Positions 45,431-56,490 of a stretch of DNA of 64,000 nt are shown here, piece by piece. The notes beneath the pieces are model-generated. The model made no database searches. It saw nothing but the letters and a program-made list of their open reading frames with translations, and was not told the DNA's origin. The position numbers were made by a program, and so were the translations under genes. The DNA comes from Ulota crispa (taxonomy: Eukaryota; Streptophyta; Bryopsida; Orthotrichales; Orthotrichaceae): assembly GCA_963920765.1 (NCBI GenBank), contig OY987242.1, positions 8,024,789 to 8,088,788 on the forward strand, read 5' to 3'. The stretch's first letter is position 1; every line of letters starts with the position of its first letter.

Positions 45431-46692
45431 ATAAAATATCTCTATCTTAAATTTTAACAGAGTTGTAAAACAATACACAAAAATAAAAAAATTTCAGTAA
45501 AATCAAATGCAAAAATAAAACTTATAAAGAAATTGAAATTCACTTGAAATTTGATTTGAAAGATAGTCATCTAAGTCGAGAAGAATATGTTATATACTCT
45601 CTCTGTATTCTTGTATAAGTTTTTAATTAAATATAAAGCAAGTATGAACTTTTCAAAACTATGTTACTTTTTGAAAGAAACATCATTTTTTAAGCTTGCA
45701 ATAAAGAAGTTTGTCAGAAATTTTTCAAAAATGATAAATGAGTTATTGGTTTTTATTATTTGAAGAGTTCCATATTTGGTCATTTTCCGTACCAATGCAA
45801 AAACTTGATCTACATGTACCTTGAAAATAACAAGAGTGTACAAAATGCATATAAGACTATTGAAACTTAAGTTCGTGGGGATATCACTCTTTGTAGTCTT
45901 ATGATATACATATGAGTTAAGAAGGTATCTAATGTAAGCTTTTTAACCTAAAATATGATATTTAAAATGACTATATTTTCACGTAAAAAGCTACGCATGA
46001 CATATTTTTGATGTCCTATATTTTATTGTAAATTCATTCATTTAATTTTTAAATGGGGTTATTTTATGTATAAAATATGTTTGTCCAATTTTATCATATC
46101 CACGCTATTCTTCAGAAAAAAGAATCTTTCTTTCTATCACATACACACATATGATATACATTATGAAACTGATAGTAAACATATGAATTAAGTCCTAAAT
46201 GCCCAAGCAATTAGATTTTACTGTTTACAAAACTTTAATGATAAATAAAACCTTACAAATCACTATTTTTAGTATGTTTTTTCAATAGAAGTTTGTTTTG
46301 AAGTCTGTTTCAACATCAAAAATATGATTTTGAAAATGAAAGTTGATAATTTTTGTACTCAAGATTTTGTACAAGGGTGTCCAACCAATCTTGAGTTTTT
46401 TTAGTGTTGGAAGATCTTGAAAATGAGCCTCAAATGCACTAGAGCTTAGAGAAAAATCCACATCATAAATCCATTTAAAAATAATGTAAGAGATTTTCAA
46501 AGTTGTAAATTGATTAAATTAGGCATGTAATGACCTTAAACCTCATATTGTTTTGGTGACCAACTTCTTAGATTTAACATGTGAAATGAGGATTAGAAGA
46601 CTTCAAGTCACTTTTGTAGTTTTAAGATCCTCATGTTGAAGTACACTACTAGTCCTCTATTATAGCAATGAAAAACTATAAATACTAGTAAT
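45431..46692. other. AT-rich intergenic tract, no gene recognised
   Basis: Nothing could be supported. Confidence 0.5.
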
Positions 46693-46961
46693 AACACCAT
46701 ATTTGTTAATTTGGGGAAAATCGTACATTTTGGGACTTTCAAATTTTGAGGTGAAAGTCTTAGAAGGTCTCCTAAAACCTAGCTTGCAACGGTTATTTTG
46801 AACATGTGTTGTCACTTGAGAGAAAAAATTTGCGAGAGAAAAAATCTTAATGGCTCAGACTAAATTTGATACCTTTGAATCTAGTTTAAGATAACTTTTT
46901 GGGCTTAAGGTGGAATACAAAGTGGGACACCTATTTTTCCCAAATTAATAAATATGGTGTT
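46693..46961. mobile_element. 269-bp MITE related to 19843-20097
   Basis: Ends AACACCATATTTGTTAATTT and its near-complement. The terminus AACACCATATT is shared with the element at 19843. Flanks TAAT and TAAA agree at three of four bases. Confidence 0.65.
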
Positions 46962-47609
46962 TAAAAGAATTCAAAAACATTTCAATAAGCAAAGATAACA
47001 AAGTTTTGTATTTGTGAAACCTGTTTGAACATGATCATCATCCAAAATTTACAATTTTTGGTCCTTAAGAAAATGAAATGTTTTTATGGCAAAAGAAGGT
47101 TGATGGATACGTTGAGGCAACGCATCCATAGCACAATACCTTCATCAAAAAAATATAAAATTAGATCTCAAACTACTATGGAAACTCATTGATAGCAAGG
47201 CACCTTTTGGCCAATGTGGAATTAGCTTCAAGATTATAGCTCAAACTAAGTAAAAATTTGTATTTTATAATTAGCATTAGACTAACATAATGAATGTGTT
47301 ACAATGTGTTACTAGAAAAGGCAACGGATGTAAATAATGAAAGCAAAAAATGTTGTTTGCGTTTTCCAAATGTTATAATTGACTTTCTATTTTCAATTCT
47401 ATGTTAATGTCACATTTAGCTAAATATAGACTATACAATGAACATAAAATGAACATAAAATTTATATGGAAAACATTGAGAGATCATCCCAAGATAAGTT
47501 GCATAGATTTCTAATGTTTTGCATAAATCTTCTAATACTTTTCAAATAGATTTTAATTTTGAGTTTTGGATTGTCTAAATTTATTTAAACAAAAAATATA
47601 CTAATGAAG
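46962..47609. other. AT-rich intergenic tract, no gene recognised
   Basis: Nothing could be supported. Confidence 0.5.
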
Positions 47610-47896
47610 GGCTCAGTTTACTGCACATACGTCAATGTGGGTCCAGGGTGGAAAATTATTGTTTTTTTCACCAGCCAGAAAATGTGAGAGTTCAAATATT
47701 TACCATGGGGAGATTGAATTTGAGAATTTTGAATTCATATTTGGATTTAGAGACCTTGCTTTAGTCAAAGATCTAGGAGAAGATACAATTGAACAAAATA
47801 AAAAAGGAGGCAAAGTATTACTATTACTTGTGTTGGAAGGAAAGCCTGAGTTTTTCAATCTTTGCCCCACATTGACGTATGTGCAATAAAGTAACC
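47610..47896. mobile_element. 287-bp Mutator-like MITE with nine-base duplication
   Basis: Left GGGCTCAGTTTACTGCACAT and right end form an imperfect inverted repeat; inside it, GCACATACGTCAATGTGGG matches perfectly. Flanks CTAATGAAG (47601-47609) and TTAATGAAG (47897-47905) agree at eight of nine bases. The open frame across it is a repeat artefact. Confidence 0.8.
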
Positions 47897-47905
47897 TTAA
47901 TGAAG

Positions 47906-49158
47906 GGGGGCCTTGCATTGGTCTAGTTAAAATAGCGGGGGTTAAACTTTAGTGTTTTTGACCCGATAACTTTGAAAGGGTTTACCCTATAACCCAACCA
48001 CTTTTGCAAGTTATCATATCTTGATAACTTTATCACCTATCTATAGAGGTGGGTGATAACTCAAACTAGTTATGACCTTTGTTTATAAAAGTTATAAAGT
48101 GATCTTGTAGCTCTCTTCTAGCAAGCTAACCTTGTTCCATTACTAAACTGTTGCGCAATTTTGTTATTGAGCTCGTTTGTAACCATTTCTCTTTGCGGTT
48201 GTTGTCTAATGCTTCTCAAAAGGTGTGTCCTCTAATGTAAAAGTGCATGATTAGGAAGCATTATTGTGAGTTTTTATGATGTTGCTACTAATCATACTAC
48301 TAAAATCACAATTACTTCTGTAATATCACATCCTAACCTCTTTAATATCACACCTCAACTTTGTGTGATATTTTAGATACAATCACAGTGATTTTTGTAA
48401 TATCACATTATTACCTCTATAATATCATGTTTGACCTTTGTAATATCACATCTCCTCTCTTTGTGACATTATCACATACATACAATTTGAAGACTTACTG
48501 AAATTTTTGGCTTGCATTTTATCTAATATATGAAAATCCTAATAAAATGCTAATGGTGAATGTGTAGCATAGCAAGCACTAGTTGCTAGTTCTAAAGAGA
48601 AAATTTTGAAGTTTTCCTCAACAATTCACTCCCTTGTCACCTAAAGAAAAGGGGAAGGAGTTATGGGGGGGGGGGGAAGTGACCATGGTTGTCAAGTGGT
48701 TTGTGAATTTTGTAAGGATGACAACCCTGTGGATTGTTGAACGAGCAACTACCTTGTAACTTTGAGTGAATTGCAGGATAAAGTTATCCAAAAATCACCA
48801 AAAAAATCAAAGGTTTGACACCGGCACCTAAAAGTAACACTAGTTGTTTAGTGACATCTAAAAATAAACCAAAAATTGTGGGCTCCTGCACCCAAACTAG
48901 ACACGCAGGCACCCAAACTAGACACGCAAGTTAACATAAGGGAACAAAAATTGTGTAGATGACAATATAAGATTGGATTTGACATGATCTTTTTGTTGTT
49001 GCTTTTTCAGAGATCTAGTGTTCACAATAAGTCAATCTACGTAGTTAACTTCAACAAATCAAATTTATTCATACAATATCAAAAAATTCCAAAAACAACT
49101 TTACTAGCGTCTGTGACCATTTCCTAACAAGCGCAGGCCATTAAAATCTCAGAAGACC
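47906..49158. repeat. Intergenic tract with a dispersed repeat at 48285-48590
   Basis: The part 48285-48590 matches 11060-11423 in order and wording. A run of 12 G at 48666-48677 was noted. No gene is recognised. Confidence 0.5.
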
Positions 49159-49535
49159 CTCAAAGATCACCACATCTGAAGTTAGTGTCACTTTTAGGTT
49201 CTTCTACCTTACTCCAGTGAGAGCTGAAATTGCAGTCGGAACCCGAGATGGAGCGGGGGGTGAGGGGAATCTGGAAAGGGACACGGGGGCGGGAGAGCAA
49301 TTGCGAGGATCCAATGGGAGCGCAAGGCTGCAGATAGGAGACGCTGGGGCGGGAGCCAATGCCAGCGTCCTTCACTTCCGTCTGCTTATCTGCATCTGCG
49401 ATCTCAGCCGGTCTCGTCGTCGCTCGGGATTTATCCGCCCCTCTATCACCCCCGCAACCCCAACCAGATCGGGCATCTCCCCACCCCCACTCCCTCCCTC
49501 CCTGCTCACCCCACCCCGTGCTTGCCGTTGCAGCT
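49159..49535 (+). promoter_or_regulatory. Promoter and 5' leader region of the Lhca gene
   Basis: A GC-rich block in an AT-rich setting, directly upstream of the Lhca start. CTTATC at 49385 and TTATCC at about 49432 are reverse-strand GATAA (I-box) cores as found in light-regulated promoters. No TATA box is clear, and some of this may already be transcribed leader. Confidence 0.4.
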
Positions 49536-51207
49536 ATGGCGTCCGCTATGTGCGCTTCCTCCAGCGTTGCCTCCGTTGCTGCCACCTCCACCAGGTTTGG
49601 ACACCACTACTCTGCCACTCTGTTCATGAACTGTCTTTGCTTGCTTTCGCTATGGAGCTTGATGTTGATCACTTGCTGCACCAAGGACGAGTGTTGTACT
49701 GGGGACACAACCTCCTCAAATGTATGTCTTTGGCGTGTTCTCTTCATCGATCGTACAGTCGGTGTCCCCTGAGCAGCACTTACCTCTGGGATATGGCTTG
49801 TTGGATCGGTTTGTGCGATCGAGAGGAGAATGTGTGCTATGGAGTTAGAACTTGGAATTGGGGCCTAGGTGTCTGAACTATCGGTCGTTTTGGTCCATTT
49901 GCAGCAAGGTGGTGAGCAATGTGTCGTCTGTAAGGAACTCGTTCTTGTCGGGGCGGGCGCTGCGCGTGACCAAGATCGCTGCCGTTACCAAGGGTGACAC
50001 CACCATCTCCGCTGTGGCCGCTCCTCCTGCTCCTCCCGCTAACGAGAGGCCTCTGTGGTTCCCCGGGAGTACGCCTCCAGAGTGGCTCGATGGCAGGTAT
50101 GAACATTCCGCAGTAACCATATGGTTTAGTACCAAGCTCCGGCGTCGTGAGCTTTAATTATACCGAGGAGGAAATAAACTTGTGCTGGAGCTTTTTAATT
50201 TTGGAGTTTTCAAAGGTGCTGATAAGCCTGTTATTTTTGGTTGCAGCCTGCCAGCTGACTTTGGATTCGACCCCCTTGGTTTGGGTATGAAACTTTTTAA
50301 ATTTTTCTGATTTTTTGTACTTATTGTCTCGATAATTGCAGATGTTAGATTCTTTGGTCATTTAGGCGCTCATGTACCCTGACAAATTGTGCCTGATCTT
50401 TGCAGGTTCTGACCCCGAGCTTCTGAAGTGGTTCGTGCAAGCCGAGCTTGTGCACTGCCGATGGGCCATGCTCGGAGCTGCCGGAATCTTCATTCCTGAG
50501 TTTCTTACGAAGCAGGGCGTCCTCCACACCCCGTCGTGGACTGTTGCTGGTGACGCTGATTATTTCGCCGACAAGACGACTTTGTTCGCAATTGAGTTGA
50601 TCCTCTTTGCGTGGGCAGAGGGCAGGAGATGGGCTGACATCATCAATCCTGGAAGTGTGAATGTTGATCCCGTCTTCCCCAATAACAAGCTCACTGGAAC
50701 TGATGTTGGCTACCCTGGTGGTTTGTGGTTTGATCCCCTCAAACTGGGCCAGCCTGGCAACGCTGACAAGCTTAAAGACTTGAGGACCAGGGAGATCAAG
50801 AATGGAAGACTCGCCATGCTCGCCTTTTTGGGCGCCGTTGTCCAAGCCAACTACACCCACACTGGTCCTATGGAGAACTTGTATGCTCATCTCTCCGATC
50901 CCGGCCACAACACCATTTTTGCTCTTAGCAACGTAAGTCATCCATTCATCTTCTCTGGGATATGGTGTTGTGGAGGATGGTGTAGATTTTTGCCTGCATT
51001 ATACTTCTTGACGTTGGTGGTACGGAATATGTTCATCTCTGTTGTGATGTCTTCATCCCGTGCTACAGGTTGCCATGCTACTACATTTAGTGAAGTTCGT
51101 TTCAAAAAAATTGATGAGAAATGGTTTCTCACGGTGTGTTTTGCTTGATTACTGCTATTCTGACCTTCTATGTTTGTTGTGCTGTATCGCAGTTGGTTGG
51201 AAAGTAG
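49536..51207 (+). CDS. Photosystem I chlorophyll a/b-binding protein, Lhca2-like
   Basis: Five exons join in frame to 276 residues: 49536-49594, 49905-50096, 50247-50284, 50406-50932, 51193-51207, all GT-AG. Residues 1 to about 58 are a Ser/Val/Ala-rich chloroplast transit peptide. The mature part starts near [15 protein letters not shown] and DFGFDPLGL. The first membrane helix has the chlorophyll-ligand pattern [20 protein letters not shown] (Glu110, His113, Arg115); the third has [19 protein letters not shown] (Glu226, Asn229, Arg231). [17 protein letters not shown] and [20 protein letters not shown] match Lhca2-class proteins closely. It binds chlorophylls and carotenoids in the thylakoid as part of the light-harvesting complex of photosystem I. 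The last exon codes only LVGK and stop; reading through the donor at 50933 would instead give an unlikely tail. Exact Lhca number is inference; the family is certain. Confidence 0.96.
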
Positions 51208-54200
51208 ATCGAGGTTACGAGGAAGGACTTCGAGCTCATAGGACTGGGACTTGCAATGCTGGTATTAGTGAAATGTTCAGTTTGATCATTAGTAAAATGT
51301 GCATACAATTTCAATGACTCGTTGCTCGCCGGTAATGATGCAAGCAATTGCCCTCACTCTCATGGATATTGTTAAATCCATCTGCTGCAAGTTCTTTTCG
51401 GGCTTGATTGTTAATTTTAATGGATTAGTGTGGAATCTCATCTTACTGTACGTCGAAATCGGATTTGTAACAACCTGATAAACGTACTCCACATGCGCGT
51501 GCATTGCAATTTGACATAACTGAAAGCACTTTACTGAAAGTTGGAACCTTTACTCAACATCCAGACGAGTCGTCAGCTTTGTGGTCTGTAAATGAAAGCA
51601 TTTCTATAGGAACAACTGAATGTTACCGACATAACTGTACATGTCGGCGAGTCGACAAATATATGTTCAGATCCTGGTCAGGACGAAGTTTAAAGAAAAA
51701 TCAATTATCCTCAGACAATGTGTGATTGGGAATTGATGTCTGTACCACATCCTTTCATCTATTTAACCACTTATTATGTACGGCCAATATTTATAACATT
51801 AAAGTTGGTTTGGATTATGGGTAGAACATCATTAAATTGAAGAGATAGCCCAATATGAGTGTAGCATCCGTAGCCTTATATTTTAGAGTTTGACATGGAA
51901 ATAATGTTTGGGAAATTTTTGGACTTTACCAGCCAAAAATAGGCATTTTCAGTGTTCAACCCGTTTTCTGCCGAGGTGTGCTGGATAATTTTTTTAAATT
52001 TGCATAGTAATGTACTATATTTCGATATTTCGATTTTTTAGTAGAATCTAACTGATTTTTTGCAAGCAATATCAAAATGCAACTGTTTTCTTTCCCAATT
52101 TCATTGTCTAACAATCTATAAATTAGCAGCTGATTTTTTCTGCACACTGCAACTTCAGCTTTGTCTTATAACTCTAATTCAAATTAAACTCATAATTTAG
52201 ATTTTTTTATTTAATTTTATGAGCGAGATTAGTTATTGAAAAACAAAACTGAAGTTGCAACTTCCATGTCAGATTGTCTCTTCAATTTTGTGATGTTTTG
52301 CTTCTGGTCCACACTACAAAAACATAATTATTGGTCATGTACATAGTAGGTGTGGTAATATATTAAAAATGATGTGCTATAGATTTCAATTCCCTTTGTG
52401 ATTATGTAGCTAAAGCCTAGGTAGGAAAATTAATAAGTTTGAGTTGGATCATGAATTTGGAGTCTTTAGTATCTACCATTCACAACACAAGACAAATCTT
52501 GACGCGTGAAACTTTCAAATGCAAAATTCTGGATGAAAAAATTGTAATTTCTCATGCAATTTTTATTTTAGAGAAATCGTTTGAATATTTTGGTAGCTGA
52601 TAGTGGTGGAGATTCTCTTACCGATGGTTTATTGACATCATTTAACTTGTAAATGCTAGGGTCACCATGGATACATAGCCCTTTGTGTATGAGTGGGGAC
52701 AATTTTTGCCCCCATGGTTCTTTAGGGGCTAACTTCTAAATGCCCAAGCCCTATCTGAGCTTCCTAGAATTTTCATGAAACAAAACAATCAACCAACATT
52801 TTCATAAATTTCATCAAGTTTTTTTCAATTGTAACTTGTCACGTGATGTGGTATCGTGAGTATGCCACATTGGATGTATGTCATTAGTGGATGATCTTTG
52901 TTTTTAGTAGTTTTGGAGAAGGTTAGGGCTTTTGGCACCTCATTCCAATTGGCACCTCATTTGAGGCCAATTAGGGTTTGGAGTAGTTAAGGCACGTTAC
53001 TTCTTTGACTTGGCATTCTTTGCTAAGTCAAGTCTTATGAGGTGTTTTGAGAGAGATTACGTTTGTTGTTGTTTTCATGAGTTATACATCTTCTTTCACG
53101 TTTCTCCTTGCTTTTTTGGATTCTCTCGTAAGTGGAGTGAGAAATAGCTTGACTAACGCTTAAGTGCTTAGATTTTGTATCTTATCACTTGGTAAATAAT
53201 CTTGTTTTTGTTTTAGTTCTTGAATCTTTGTGGTTTACATGGATTTGAGTTTTCTTGAGTTTTTGGTGTCGGATTTACGGTTTAGTGAGTTCGGATGCTT
53301 TATTTCTGTTGAGAGTTATGAGCTGATCCAGCCGTGAGTAGTGCGGAAGCTCCAAGACGCACGGAACAAGAGTTGCGAGAAGAGTCACTTGTATGGGAGA
53401 GAGATTAGGGTTTTTGTCTACACATGTAAGCTTAGCGGCAGTAAGACCGGATGGACATGGAAGTCGGAGTGACGAACGAAGGTTAGGTGACGCAATCGGC
53501 AGCAGGTTTTTTCGTCAATGAGTGGGTTTGCGGGAGCCGCGAGCCAACGGGATAGTCAGGGTTCCCGAGGACTCAAAGCCAGCAACTCACGTTGCGGCCA
53601 AGTTTAGGAAAATTAGGGTTTGAGACCAAGAGCTGGTCATCGATCGAGCTGGCTGAAAGAGCGACGAGCTGGTTGAGCAAACGCGAGGAGTAGGTTGTGA
53701 GTCCTAGATTCAGCACCAAAAGTCCTAAATTTCATTTTTTGTTTTACTTAGCTTTGAAATTACATTAATATAAGTGGAATAGCCATTTATGTTGATTTAG
53801 CTTAGTTAAACCAAATGGTTAGCGGTACGCCATTTACCCTACTCCATTTGGTAAGTCATTAGGAGTGATTTAGTGAAAATTAATAGTATTTAGTTAGTCT
53901 GAGTGACATACACATTAGGGGCTTGGGATTCCCTCCAAAAGTCCCAACTAACCTAATTAGAGAGGGTTAGTTTAGGAGTAGATTAGCTATGCCATGGCCA
54001 AGGACCACATTGCCTAGTTCACGTCACATTATTGATTTGGTGCGTCTATACCCAAAGTTCCTAAGACCTTCTGCTTTTCAAAGAGCGTAATTCCAAGCAG
54101 TCAACTCTGTTAGGCTACTAGTCAATCCTACTGGGCTACTAGTCAACCCTAGTGAAGGGAGGTTGCCAAATGGTAGTAAAATGTTACCAAAATTTATGGA

Positions 54201-55369
54201 AGAGTTTTTCAAGGATTTATGACAATCCCCCAAGTTTCAAGCTGTTCTATAGCGGCAAGGCCTCAAAGGACGACATCCAGCCAATTTCAAGAAGGCGCGC
54301 AACATCCAATTTCAAGATATCATCCATTTGCAACCTAATTGACGAAAACAAGGAGTGTTTCCCGGCTCCCTCGACAACGTTGGAAGACCTTGGGAAGTCA
54401 ATTTCTCAATTTGAGATGAATTCCCAATTCTAGGTTTTTCATCCATCCACCTCTAACCCTTCATTCAAGTTTTCCGACGCCCTATAGCTTAGAATTGGAA
54501 GTGTGAACAACCGAAATTGGCTATTTTGGGTCCAAGGATTCCAATGCCACCATTTGTTTGTTGTTTGGAGCTACTCTCCAAAAGTTATGGCGAGTTCATC
54601 TAGATTTCATCCATTTTGAGTTTTTCTTAGTTTTTAGGTAGATTTCAAGGGATCTATGGATCTCCTAGATAGAGGGCCGAGGTGTCCTCCCCCAAAAGTA
54701 AAAAAGAATGCCCACCTCTTCCCCAAACCATCTCTTATCACTTACCATCACTTGGGTCCATCACTCTCATCACTTGTAGACCTTTCCATTGTAATCCAAT
54801 TCTTGCCACTTTCCCACTTAGAGCCATGGCCTATTCTCCCTCTTAGGAGTTGTTGAATCTCACCTTAGTAGAGTTCCCTCTTGCATTGTGTTCCAAAGTC
54901 CTTGGGTTAGCGGGATTGAGCCTTTCAAGTTAGTAGGAAGAGATTAAGAGTCTTTAAATGTCAATTGCAAAGGTGTCTTACTAACCTCTGGGAAGTTGGA
55001 TTATGATCGGCAATGCCGCTATTCCACACTTCTTAGAAGTCCTGGTCAGCCATTGTGGTCATTAGCAATCTCCAGAGTCTGCCATTAGGATAGGAACTCA
55101 CCTTACTCTTGTAGCTTACCATTCTCCTACCAGAACGCCATCCTCTTATTTGAACTTTGCCCTCTCGCCTTCACCCACTGTCAGGCCCTCCTAGCAACTC
55201 CTGAAGAATTATCTTAGCTTAGCTTTGGCTAGCTCACTTGATTCCCTAAGCTGTTCTTTGAGAGACCGCTTGATTCAATGATCTCTCTTAGCTTGAGGCT
55301 CTGCTTTGCTACAAATTTCTCTCAGTCCTGCCGCATTGTTCTATTTGGCTCCTCCAACTCCGACTCTCC
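51208..55369. other. Lhca 3' flank and long intergenic tract, no gene recognised
   Basis: The 3' untranslated region probably lies within 51208-51500. TTTAGGGG near 52722 is a stray TTAA-family-like end. From about 53300 to 53700 the DNA is GC-balanced, and open frames such as 54152-54433 have no domain. This may be leader or LTR of a large retroelement, but no LTR pair could be aligned. Confidence 0.4.
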
Positions 55370-56490
55370 CAGCTTTCAAGATTGATCCTCACAACCTGGC
55401 TCACTAGCTCCCAGCTCTCAAAGACTGATCCTCACATAGCCTCAGCTTGCCAAATTCTATGTGTAGCTCTCAGCTCTTGAGAATGAGCCTCACAACCCAG
55501 CTCACTAGCTCTCAGCTTTTGAGATTGATCCTCACATAGCCTCAGATTGCCAAATTCTCTGTGAAGCTCTTGCTCTTGAAGACTGATCCCCACGGCTGTA
55601 GCTTGCCAAATCCTCTATTTAGCTCTCGGCTCTCAAGACTAATCCTCAGAGCCTCAACTTGCCAAATTCTCTGTTAACTCACGCTTTCGAGATTGATCCT
55701 CACACACCCAGCTCACCAGCTCTTGCTCTTGAGACTAATCCTCACAGCCTCAGCTTGCCAAATTCTCTGTGTAGCTCTCGCTCTCAAAGATTGATCCCCA
55801 TAGCTGTAGCTTGCCAAATTCTCTGTTAGCTTCCAGTTCTCAAGACTGATCCTCACAACCCCCTCACTAGCTCCCAGCTCTCGAGACTGATCCTCACACA
55901 CCCAGCTCACCAGCTCTTGCTCTTGAGATTGATTCTCACGGCTGTAGCTCGCTAAATCCTCTATTTAGCTCTTAGCTCTCGAGATTGATCCTCACAGCCT
56001 CAGCTTGCCAAATTCTCTGTCAGCTCTCACTCTCGAGACTGATCCTCACGGCGTAGCTTGCCAAATTCTTTGTTAGCTCCCAGTTCTCAAAACTAATCCT
56101 CACAACCCAGCTCACTAGCTCTTGCTATAGAGATTGATCCTCATGGCCGTAGCTTGCTAAATCCTTTGTTTAGCTCTCAGCTCTCGAGACTGATCCTCAC
56201 AGCCTCAGCTTGCCAAATTCTTTGTCAGCTCTTGCTTTTGAGACTGATCCTCACGGCGTAGCTTGCCAAATTCTCTGTGTAAGCTCTTAGCTCTCGGGAC
56301 TGATCCTCACACACCCAGCTCAACAGCTCTCGCTCTCGAGACTGATCCTCACGGCTGTAGCTTGCCAAATCCTCTGTTTAGCTCTCAGCTCTTGAAGACT
56401 GATCCTCACAAGCTGTAGCTTGCCAAATTCTTTGTAGCTCCCAACTCTCAAAGACCAACCCTCATACACCTAGCTTACCAAATTCTCTAT
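55370..56490. repeat. Minisatellite of about 22 units (GATCCTCAC repeat)
   Basis: Units of about 42-60 bases share GACTGATCCTCAC. Two kinds alternate: long units continue with GCTTGCCAAATTCTCTGT, short units with CCCAGCTCACCAGCTCT. Long and short units form loose higher-order groups. No frame is open across the array, so it is not a protein repeat. Confidence 0.9.

Noticed and set aside
47635..47889. 84-residue open frame with moderate composition
   Set aside because: It lies wholly within a MITE with a nine-base duplication.
49160..49591. Minus-strand frame of 143 residues over the Lhca promoter
   Set aside because: GC-rich shadow of the Lhca leader and first exon, with no recognisable domain.
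50345..50941. 198-residue minus-strand frame
   Set aside because: Exact antisense of the main Lhca exon, whose identity is certain.
54152..54433. 93-residue open frame
   Set aside because: No motif, no splice context and no codon bias, and it lies in repeat-like DNA.
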